A stretch of 40,434 nucleotides of DNA from an uncultured Eggerthellaceae bacterium (GTDB taxonomy: Bacteria > Actinomycetota > Coriobacteriia > Coriobacteriales > Eggerthellaceae). The number at the start of each line of letters is the position of its first letter. Within the stretch, counting starts at the first letter, position 1. The stretch is taken from positions 1-40,434 of the forward strand of contig CAKTXN010000006.1 in the NCBI GenBank assembly GCA_934630905.1. Reading direction: 5' to 3'. The position numbers and the translations under genes are program-made. The notes beneath the pieces are model-generated. The model was not told the origin of the DNA. It worked only from the letters and a program-made list of their open reading frames with translations, and made no database searches. This document shows, piece after piece, positions 33,421 through 40,434 of the stretch.

Positions 33421-33987
33421 TTACTCAACCGGCATACGACGACGGCGCGCATGCTCCTGAGGCATATCCATGGCCACGGTGTGGTTGCTATCGGCTGCAG
33501 CGGATGCATTACGCGTGGGGCGCTCTTGCCCACGAACCGGACGACGACGCGGTGCCGCACCATTGACAGGCGTGGCGCAATACGGGCACATGGACCACGT
33601 GGGATCAAGTGGCTTGCCACAACGCGCGCACTGGTTCTTCAAAGGAGCATGACACGAAGGGCATACGATGAAATCATCTTCAACAGGGCATCCGCAAACC
33701 GCACAATTACCATATTTCTGCAAAGCGCGCTGCTTGTAGGCGATTTCAAGCTCCTGCTCATCACGGTCGATCTGCATCAACGACGGACGAAGGAGGCAAT
33801 AAGCTACCAACCCAACAATGGGAATGATGGAAACAACGCCCCAAACAACCCAGTTCGTGCCGCGCAGATGCGCATCACGCACAACCCAAGCAATAGAAAG
33901 CACATACAGTGCGGCAATCATAACGCACACAACGACAAGCGCCATGCGCATCTCTTCAGTGATAAGCGAAGACAACAAATCAGCCAT
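33421..33987 (-). CDS. Membrane protein with double zinc ribbon
   Basis: A 188-residue protein. Two transmembrane helices (about 15-38 and 45-68) resemble a PLDc_N-type membrane region (WVVRDAHLRG...WGVVSIIPIVGLVAY). They are followed by a helix and a double zinc ribbon with four CxxC pairs (CAVC, CPSC, CARC, CPYC; about 95-140), then a basic, disordered tail. No enzymatic function can be named. It lies 28 bases after valS and may be cotranscribed with it. Confidence 0.75.
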   Translation of the reverse strand: MADLLSSLITEEMRMALVVVCVMIAALYVLSIAWVVRDAHLRGTNWVVWGVVSIIPIVGLVAYCLLRPSLMQIDRDEQELEIAYKQRALQKYGNCAVCGCPVEDDFIVCPSCHAPLKNQCARCGKPLDPTWSMCPYCATPVNGAAPRRRPVRGQERPTRNASAAADSNHTVAMDMPQEHARRRRMPVE

Positions 33988-34015
33988 GTTTTATCCTTTC
34001 GTCGCCCACTTCGCT

Positions 34016-36703
34016 TTACGCGAGACCGGCAAGCTGCTCATCAATGCGAGCAAGCTTATCGGTAAGCTCGGCAAAATGAGCGCGGTCCTTCTCGATAATC
34101 TCGGGAGCCGCTTTTGCAAGGAAGCCTTGGTTGGACAGCTTCTTTTCAAGCTTTGCAGCATCCTTAGAAACTTTATCACGTTCAGACTGCAAACGTGCGC
34201 GCTCGGCGTCAAAATCAACTAATCCCGAAAGAGCAACATATACTTCCAGGCTTCCCGCCAGAGATACGCTCGATCCCGCCGGCTTTTCTGCATCTGCAGA
34301 AATAGTCAGCGAAGACACATTTGCCAAAGACGAAATCAGGCTTGCCTGCTGCTCCAGCAAATTGGCGCTTTCTTTTGCCTTGATAACAACATCAAGCGCA
34401 GACTTAGGCGAAATGCCATAACGAGCGCGCGTGCTGCGAATAGCCGACACGGCATCGCACACCATGCCAATGGCAGCAGCTGCATCTTCGTCGCAGTACT
34501 GTTTCAAAACAGCAGCCTGAGGCCACGAAGCAACAATCAGGTGCTTTGCCTGCTTTTCGCCCGGAAGCTCCTGGTAAATTTCTTCGGTTACAAACGGCAT
34601 AATGGGATGCAACAAGCGAATTGCCTGATCAAGCACGAATACAAGATTGCGCTGACAATCCAACCTGTCTTGAAGATCGGCATCTTTACTCAAGCGGCTC
34701 TTGGAGAACTCAATGTACCAGTCGCAGAATTCATTCCAGAAGAACGAATAGAGCTGACGGGTGATTTCGCCAAATTCAAATTCCTCAAAAGCAGCGTCAA
34801 TGCTTTCAACAAGCTGCGCCAAGCGCGTGAAAATCCACTTATCAGCCGACGTAGTGGGGTTAGGCTCGCCCGGAACGTATCCATCGAGATTCATGCCCAC
34901 AAAACGAGCGGCGTTCCTGATCTTATTCGCGAAGTTACGGCTGCTCACCAGCTTCTGCTCATCGAACTTCAGGTCCTGAGCGCCCGTCACCTGCAGCAAA
35001 AGACCGAAACGCATGCCATCGGAACCGTAATCCTGAAGCAGCTTCAAGGGATCAACGCCATTGCCGCGCGATTTGCTCATCGGCTTGCCGTCAGCACCCA
35101 TAACCGTGGGATGAATAATTACGTGTTCAAACGGAATTTGCTTCGTGAAATACAGTGAAGACATGACCATGCGAGCAACCCACAAGCCCATGATGTCACG
35201 CGCCGTGGAAAGAACCTGCGTCGGGTACGCCAGCTTCAGCTCAGGCGCGTCCATGCCTTCGGTTGCCCAGCCCATGGTAGCAAAAGGCCACAGCTGAGAA
35301 GAGAACCAGGTATCAAGAACGTCTTCTTCTTGGCGCAACGCATGACCGCACTTCGGGCAGGTGTCGATATCCTCCACAGAAGCGTCTTGCCAGCCACACT
35401 CGTCACAGTAGAACATGGGAATGCGATGACCCCACCACAGCTGACGAGAAATGCACCAGTCCTTCAGATTGGCAAGCCAGTCAAGGTACACTTGCTTCCA
35501 ACGTGCAGGATGGAACTGAATCTCGCCGTCTTCAACAACGCGCGCTGCATCTTTCTTGAGCTCGTCAACAGCAACAAACCACTGCTCCGACTCCCACGGC
35601 TCCAACTTGGTGTGGCAACGATAGCACGTCATAACGGAGTGATTCAAATCCTCAATGTGGTCCAGCAGACCCAGGGACTCGAATTCGTCCACAATAGCCT
35701 GGCGCGCCTCGTCGCGATCCATACCGCTGAACTTGCCATAGCCTTCCACCACATGGGCGGTCTCGTCGAAAATGTTGATTTTCTCCAGGTCATGAGCCTC
35801 GCCCATAGCCCAGTCGTTTGGGTCATGCGAAGGCGTAACCTTAACGCAGCCTGTACCGAACTCCGTATCAACATGCCAGTCGGAGAAAATGGGAATCTTG
35901 CGACCAACAATAGGCAGCGTAACGGTTTTGCCCACGAGCTGCGCAAAACGCTCATCCTTAGGGTTCACTGCAACGCCCGTGTCGCCCAGCATGGTCTCTG
36001 GACGCGTGGTGGCAACAACCAAGTACTCCATGCCATCAACGGGCTCGGTCAGCGGATAGCGCAAATACCACAAATGGCTTGCATCCTCTACGTATTCCGC
36101 TTCGTCGTCGGCAATGGCGGTCGTGCAGTGCGGGCACCAGTTCACAATGCGCTTGCCCTTATAAATCAAACCCTGGTGATACCAGTCAGTAAACACCTTG
36201 CGAACAGCCAAAACGTAATCGGGATCAAGCGTGAAGTGCTCGTCTTCAAAGTCACCCGAGCAGCCCATACCCTTAATCTGGTTCACGATGGTAGTGCCAT
36301 ATTCGCGGCGCCAGTCGTAGCATGCCTCTATAAACTTCTCGCGACCAATTTCCAAACGAGAGATACCCTGGTCAGCAAGCTTTTTGTCAACCTTTGTCTG
36401 CGTTGCAATGCCAGCATGGTCGGTACCAATGATCCAACGCGTCTGGTAACCCCTCATACGCGCACGGCGAATGCAGGTGTCCTGGATGGTTTCGTTCAGG
36501 GCATGACCCATGTGCAAAACGCCCGTGATATTAGGAGGCGGAACAACAATAGTAAACGTGTCATCGGCGTGCTCGCCCTGGCCTTTGCTGCGGCGAAAAT
36601 AGCCTTCTTTCACCCACTCATTAAAAATAGGAGTTTCATGAGCTGCAAAGTCGTAATCGACCTTCTTTGCCTGTCCCTCTTCGTTTTTCTTATTTTCAGC
36701 CAT
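34016..36703 (-). CDS. valS: Valine--tRNA ligase
   Basis: An 895-residue class I synthetase. It has the HIGH-type motif HMGH (64-67) in PPPNITGVLHMGHALN, the editing domain with GTGCVKVTPSHDPND, zinc-type pairs CPHC and CDEC/CPKC, and the KMSKS-type loop PMSKSRGNG (about 540). The C-terminal coiled coil (about 830-895) that binds tRNA is present. AAGGA lies eight bases upstream of the ATG. No T-box is visible in the 92-base gap to clpX. Confidence 0.97.
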   Translation of the reverse strand: MAENKKNEEGQAKKVDYDFAAHETPIFNEWVKEGYFRRSKGQGEHADDTFTIVVPPPNITGVLHMGHALNETIQDTCIRRARMRGYQTRWIIGTDHAGIATQTKVDKKLADQGISRLEIGREKFIEACYDWRREYGTTIVNQIKGMGCSGDFEDEHFTLDPDYVLAVRKVFTDWYHQGLIYKGKRIVNWCPHCTTAIADDEAEYVEDASHLWYLRYPLTEPVDGMEYLVVATTRPETMLGDTGVAVNPKDERFAQLVGKTVTLPIVGRKIPIFSDWHVDTEFGTGCVKVTPSHDPNDWAMGEAHDLEKINIFDETAHVVEGYGKFSGMDRDEARQAIVDEFESLGLLDHIEDLNHSVMTCYRCHTKLEPWESEQWFVAVDELKKDAARVVEDGEIQFHPARWKQVYLDWLANLKDWCISRQLWWGHRIPMFYCDECGWQDASVEDIDTCPKCGHALRQEEDVLDTWFSSQLWPFATMGWATEGMDAPELKLAYPTQVLSTARDIMGLWVARMVMSSLYFTKQIPFEHVIIHPTVMGADGKPMSKSRGNGVDPLKLLQDYGSDGMRFGLLLQVTGAQDLKFDEQKLVSSRNFANKIRNAARFVGMNLDGYVPGEPNPTTSADKWIFTRLAQLVESIDAAFEEFEFGEITRQLYSFFWNEFCDWYIEFSKSRLSKDADLQDRLDCQRNLVFVLDQAIRLLHPIMPFVTEEIYQELPGEKQAKHLIVASWPQAAVLKQYCDEDAAAAIGMVCDAVSAIRSTRARYGISPKSALDVVIKAKESANLLEQQASLISSLANVSSLTISADAEKPAGSSVSLAGSLEVYVALSGLVDFDAERARLQSERDKVSKDAAKLEKKLSNQGFLAKAAPEIIEKDRAHFAELTDKLARIDEQLAGLA

Positions 36704-36795
36704 TTTCGAATCCTTCTTCTTACACGGCTTATACGGCTCTCAATACGCCAGTGCCCGCCTTGAAAAGACGGGCAAAATCAACGTTTCCCGCTACG

Positions 36796-38118
36796 CTACA
36801 GCGCAACGATTTCCGGCTTCGTTTCACCCGTCACATCGGTAGCGCGAATAACAACACGTGAAGCTTCCTGATATTCTGGCAGCTCATACATGACGTCCAT
36901 AAGAATGCGCTCGCAAATAGAGCGAAGACCGCGCGCACCGGTTGCACGCTCCACCGCTTCATGCGCAATGGCGCGAAGCGCTTCCTCTTCGAACTCCAGC
37001 TGGGAATCCTCAAAGCTGAACATCTTCTTGTATTGCTTGACCAGCGCGTTTTTCGGCTCCGTCAAAATGCGCACCAAGTCGTCTTCCGACAACTCCTTCA
37101 GGGCAGTCACCACCGGAATACGACCGACGAATTCGGGAATCATGCCGAACTTATGCAAGTCCTCGGGAAGGACTTGCGCCAAAAGCTCCGCCTCTTCCTG
37201 CTTCTTGCTTTCGGGCAGCTCGGCATTAAAGCCCAGGCTGCTCTTGCCCACGCGCTGAGCAACAATGTCGGAAAGACCCACGAACGCGCCACCCAAAATG
37301 AACAGAATATTGTTCGTGTTAATATGGATAAGCTCCTGCTGGGGGTGTTTGCGTCCACCTTGCGGAGGAACAGAAGCATCGGTCCCTTCGACAATCTTCA
37401 ACAGCGCTTGCTGCACGCCTTCACCCGAAACGTCGCGGGTGATAGAAAGATTCTCGGCCTTCTTCGCAATCTTATCAATCTCATCGATGTAGATAATGCC
37501 AATCTCAGCACTGGGAATATCGAAATCCGCAGCGGTGATGAGTTTCAACAGGATATTCTCAACGTCTTCGCCCACATAACCCGCTTCGGTCAACGTAGTA
37601 GCATCGGCAATCGCGAAAGGAACTTTCAACGTACGCGCAAGCGTTTCGGCCAAAAGCGTCTTACCCGAACCCGTGGGGCCCAGCAGCAAGATATTGCTTT
37701 TTGCCAGCTCTACGTCGTCTTCATCGGCAATCTCTTCCATGCCAATGCGCTTGTAGTGATTGTACACGGCAACAGAAAGCGCTTTTTTCGCATCTTCCTG
37801 CCCTACCACATGCTCGGACAAGCGACGATAAAGCTCCTGCGGCGTAGGAAGATTCTCAAGAGAAGTCTCTTCGGCGTATTCCTCGCTGCGACGCGTCTCG
37901 TTGTTCGCATCACAGAAATCAGCATATTGCTCGTCGCCCATGCCGCCAAAGAAATCCATCTTGCCACCCTGGGCAACAATAGCGCCCGCGCAAATGGAAA
38001 CGCATTCATCACAGATATTGATGCCATCGGGCCCGGAGACCATGGCGTTTGCCATGGATGCGGGCTTGCCGCAGAACGTGCAGCAAGGCTCATTCGTATT
38101 GTTACGGTTAGTCGCCAT
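36796..38118 (-). CDS. clpX: ATP-dependent Clp protease ATP-binding subunit ClpX
   Basis: A 440-residue AAA+ unfoldase. The N-terminal zinc-binding domain has Cys13/Cys16 and Cys36/Cys39. Walker A is GPTGSGKT (147-154), Walker B IIYIDEID, and the sensor/RKH-type regions follow. It unfolds tagged proteins and feeds them to ClpP. It starts five bases after the clpP stop, so the two are cotranscribed. The length is about 15 residues above E. coli ClpX. Confidence 0.97.
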   Translation of the reverse strand: MATNRNNTNEPCCTFCGKPASMANAMVSGPDGINICDECVSICAGAIVAQGGKMDFFGGMGDEQYADFCDANNETRRSEEYAEETSLENLPTPQELYRRLSEHVVGQEDAKKALSVAVYNHYKRIGMEEIADEDDVELAKSNILLLGPTGSGKTLLAETLARTLKVPFAIADATTLTEAGYVGEDVENILLKLITAADFDIPSAEIGIIYIDEIDKIAKKAENLSITRDVSGEGVQQALLKIVEGTDASVPPQGGRKHPQQELIHINTNNILFILGGAFVGLSDIVAQRVGKSSLGFNAELPESKKQEEAELLAQVLPEDLHKFGMIPEFVGRIPVVTALKELSEDDLVRILTEPKNALVKQYKKMFSFEDSQLEFEEEALRAIAHEAVERATGARGLRSICERILMDVMYELPEYQEASRVVIRATDVTGETKPEIVAL

Positions 38119-38123
38119 ATTCC

Positions 38124-38747
38124 TTATTCGTCCTCTTCGGAAGTCTGTCCGTGAGTGGTTGCAATCTTGTCAACCAGGCCATATGCCAGGGCTTCCTCGG
38201 TCGTCATGTAATTGTCACGCTCGGTATCACGCTGAATCGTCTCAACATCTTGACCCGTATTATCGGCAAGAATCTCATTCAAACGCTTGCGCGTCTTCAA
38301 CATGAAGTCGGCAACAATTGCGATTTCGGTCTGCTGACCCTGCGCGCCGCCAGAAGGTTGATGGATCAAAACCATGGAATTGGGCAGGCAGTAGCGCTTG
38401 CCCTTTGCGCCGGAAGACAGCAACACGGCAGCCATGGAAGCGCAGCAACCAATGCAGACAGTGGAAACATCGCACTTGATGAAGTTCATGGTGTCCAAAA
38501 TTGCCAGGCCGGCCGTTACCGATCCTCCCGGAGAATTAATGTAAAGGGAAATATCCTTATCGGGATCAACGCTTTCCAGGTGAAGAAGCTGAGCCACAAC
38601 GGTATTCGCCACAGCATCGTTGATCTCTTCGCCCAAGAACACAATACGCTCATTGAGCAAACGAGAATAGATATCGTAGCTGCGCTCGCCTCGAGGAGAC
38701 TGCTCCACAACATAAGGAATCAAAGATCCCTGGGCATTCAGTGCCAT
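38124..38747 (-). CDS. clpP: ATP-dependent Clp protease proteolytic subunit
   Basis: A 207-residue serine protease that forms a tetradecameric chamber. The triad is Ser104 (CCASMAA), His129 (LIHQPSGG) and an Asp in RDTERD (173-178). The residue before the AS pair is Cys rather than the usual Gln/Met-type residues. It is placed between tig and clpX. A 9-bp hairpin (38763-38786) lies in its leader. Confidence 0.97.
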   Translation of the reverse strand: MALNAQGSLIPYVVEQSPRGERSYDIYSRLLNERIVFLGEEINDAVANTVVAQLLHLESVDPDKDISLYINSPGGSVTAGLAILDTMNFIKCDVSTVCIGCCASMAAVLLSSGAKGKRYCLPNSMVLIHQPSGGAQGQQTEIAIVADFMLKTRKRLNEILADNTGQDVETIQRDTERDNYMTTEEALAYGLVDKIATTHGQTSEEDE

Positions 38748-38762
38748 ACCTACCTCACTTTC

Positions 38763-38786
38763 GACGGCCGCACAAAGGCGGCCGTC
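38763..38786. other. Hairpin between tig and clpP
   Basis: A perfect 9-bp GC-rich stem (GACGGCCGC / GCGGCCGTC) with a six-base loop, without a T tail on either strand. It lies 16-39 bases before the clpP start. It may affect tig 3' ends or clpP translation. I see no CIRCE, HAIR, CtsR or ClgR-type operator nearby. Confidence 0.45.
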
Positions 38787-38885
38787 ATAATCGGTTCAAT
38801 AACGATGCTCATCATACTGAAAGCAGAAATGATGCGCTACGATTGAAAACAATTTGCAACTTTGTAAAACGAAGCCGCGTTTTAA

Positions 38886-40220
38886 CTATTCAGCGTCAGC
38901 AGTTTCACCGAAGGGAATTTCGGTGACAACAGCGCTCTCAACAGCAGCATTCATTGCCTTGGAGCGCAAAACGCCTTCGCGAACCAGATGCAGACGGCCA
39001 GCCTGCTTCCAGCTGTTGTACAGGCTCTCCCATTCATCGGCGCTTGCCTTGATGAACTCGGCCTGAACATCGCAGTCTTCACATGCAATCTCGAAGTGAC
39101 GAGCCCATGCATCCAGGGCAAGATTCTGCTTAACAACCTCGGCAGCCTGCTGCCTGATGTCATCCTTGACCTGTGCGGCAGTAAGGTTATTCGCCTTCAA
39201 ATACGCATCGTAAGTCTGACCAGAGCGTTGCAGCTGCTGGAAGAATTCCTGGAGAAGATCCTGCTCCTGCTCTTCAACCATTGCCTCGGGGGCTTCATCG
39301 GTCACACGCTCAAGCAGCGCATAGAGAACACGGTCTTCCTTCAGGCGGGGCAAGAAATCGGCTTTCTGCTGAGTAAGAGACTCGGAAATACGCTCGCGCA
39401 ATTCAGCAACCGTCTCGAAGCCAAAATTGTCGGCAACCCAAGCATCGTCAACCGTCGGAGCAACCTTGGTCTTGAGCTCCTTAACCTCAACCGTGAAGGA
39501 GACGGACTCCGTCTTACCAACAAGCTCCTTCAGATAAGCGGCAGTGCCTTCAGCAACCGGCACGGAGAACTCAAGCTTATCGCCTGCAGCAGCGCCAACA
39601 AGCTTCTCGTCAAACTCAGCAGGCATCAAGCCGGAGCCAATGGTGTACTGGAATTCATCGGAAGTAAGCTGATCAATCTTCTCAGCCTTATCATCAGCGG
39701 CCTGCATAGCCATGACCAAACGATCGCCTTCAGCAGCCTTTGCGCCTTCAGCAGCAACCTCAAACTGAGCATACTGATCGATGATGGCATCGTACTGCAT
39801 ATCGATTTCAGCATCAGTAACCTCAGCTGCAGGCATCTCAATAGCAACAGGCTCGTAGCTGGAAAGCTCGATTTCGGTACGCAGACCAATGGAGAACGAG
39901 AACGTGAAATCTTCGCCAGACACAACGGAAGCGATTTCATCGAACTGAGCCTGACCAACGGGGAACAGATCCGCACCATCGATTGCCAAAGGCATCATAT
40001 CGTTGACAACATCTTCGGTAACGGTTGCTGCGATGTAGCCAGCGCCAAATGCAGCATCGATAACAGCGCGCGGAGCTTTGCCCTTGCGGAAGCCTGGGAA
40101 GCTGTTCTTCTTAGCAACTTCTTTATAAGCACGATTAATGCGCGCATCGATCTCAGAAGCTTCAACGGTAACCGTAATCTTTGCACGATTATCTTCGAGC
40201 GATTCTACTTTTGTTTCCAC
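38886..40220 (-). CDS. tig: Trigger factor
   Basis: A 444-residue ribosome-associated chaperone. The ribosome-binding signature GFRKGKAPRAVI is at about 43-54. A FKBP-like prolyl isomerase domain (about 160-245) and a long helical C-terminal chaperone domain follow. It starts with GTG at 40220, six bases after GGAGG. The order tig-clpP-clpX is the common bacterial arrangement. Confidence 0.96.
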   Translation of the reverse strand: METKVESLEDNRAKITVTVEASEIDARINRAYKEVAKKNSFPGFRKGKAPRAVIDAAFGAGYIAATVTEDVVNDMMPLAIDGADLFPVGQAQFDEIASVVSGEDFTFSFSIGLRTEIELSSYEPVAIEMPAAEVTDAEIDMQYDAIIDQYAQFEVAAEGAKAAEGDRLVMAMQAADDKAEKIDQLTSDEFQYTIGSGLMPAEFDEKLVGAAAGDKLEFSVPVAEGTAAYLKELVGKTESVSFTVEVKELKTKVAPTVDDAWVADNFGFETVAELRERISESLTQQKADFLPRLKEDRVLYALLERVTDEAPEAMVEEQEQDLLQEFFQQLQRSGQTYDAYLKANNLTAAQVKDDIRQQAAEVVKQNLALDAWARHFEIACEDCDVQAEFIKASADEWESLYNSWKQAGRLHLVREGVLRSKAMNAAVESAVVTEIPFGETADAE

Positions 40221-40354
40221 GAAAATCCTCCATCATTACTTACTTAATTGCACACTGCAATCTTATACACAAACATGAGTGCCTTGAAGCACATGCAACT
40301 TAATATTATCGCATATAACAGAAGGTATTTGAAGAAGATGAAGATAAATGACTA

Positions 40355-40390
40355 CAAAAAGAAGGGGGACCGCATCGCTGCGACCCCCCT
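40355..40390 (-). terminator. Rho-independent terminator of a gene beyond the right edge
   Basis: On the minus strand a stem (GGGGG(G)TCGCAG with TGCGGTCCCCC) is followed by TTCTTTTTG. It ends a transcript entering from outside the window and isolates tig. A second perfect 8-bp hairpin (CCCGGGCA/TGCCCGGG, 40401-40419) of unknown role lies at the very edge. Confidence 0.8.
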
Positions 40391-40434
40391 CCGGCTTGCC
40401 CCCGGGCAACGTGCCCGGGCGCGCAAAACGCCCT

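Noticed and set aside
35330..36763. A 477-codon open frame opposite valS
   Set aside because: Antisense to valS with no ribosome-binding site or motifs.
38763..38786. Heat-shock operator (CIRCE, HAIR or ClgR type) before clpP
   Set aside because: The palindrome has neither the sequence nor the spacing of these operators.
40391..40434. Part of a tRNA or other stable RNA at the right edge
   Set aside because: The GC-rich hairpins do not match a tRNA arm set and the sequence is cut by the window, so no call is possible.

Overview
The window reads as chromosomal DNA of a Coriobacteriia member (Actinomycetota), most likely Eggerthellaceae-like. G+C looks low-to-mid 50s percent by eye. The assignment rests on a glutamine synthetase coupled to an actinobacterial GlnR-type atypical response regulator, on GTG/TTG starts and a possible leaderless mRNA, and on the overall protein style. 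The genus cannot be fixed from this sequence. I see no rRNA, tRNA, CRISPR array, prophage or intact insertion sequence.

Layout. Bases 1-610 hold no convincing gene; they contain a foldback element, the polA terminator and a dispersed 31-base palindrome. Bases 611-17437 are housekeeping and small accessory genes, mostly on the minus strand: polA, glnA-glnR, a divergent DegT-type aminotransferase, prfA-prmC-purine nucleoside phosphorylase, thioredoxin, a patatin-like lipase, a DUF1653 protein, a flavin reductase, a small unknown protein, two small double-CxxC HMA-like proteins next to a MATE exporter, and a SpoU-family RNA methylase flanked by two related long foldback elements. Bases 17438-19907 hold a DUF308/HdeD-like membrane protein and thrS on the plus strand.

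The centrepiece is 20110-33335 on the minus strand: a tightly packed 12-gene run behind one promoter and one cobalamin riboswitch. Its order is ecfT, fused double-ATPase ecfA, a CbrT-like S component, a second ecfT, a membrane-anchored FecR-like/DUF4430 protein, a 1005-residue surface protein (PQQ-like beta-propeller, five helical repeats, C-terminal membrane anchor), cobT, cobU, cobS, a truncated CobU-like protein, cobC and a TIM-barrel protein resembling the cobamide hydrolase CbiR. Read together, this is a cell-surface corrinoid capture, ECF import and cobamide remodelling system: capture outside, import, removal of the incoming lower ligand (CbiR-like), and rebuilding of the nucleotide loop with CobT/CobU/CobS/CobC. 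No de novo corrin-ring genes are present here.

Bases 33421-40220 (minus) hold a conserved protein-quality and translation block: tig, clpP, clpX, valS and a zinc-ribbon membrane protein. A terminator at the right edge closes a transcript that starts outside the window.

The least explained items are the two foldback elements around the SpoU methylase, whose helix mismatches are almost all G-U pairs if the minus strand is transcribed; the 31-base palindrome found three times; and the surface propeller/stalk protein and truncated CobU paralogue in the cobamide operon.
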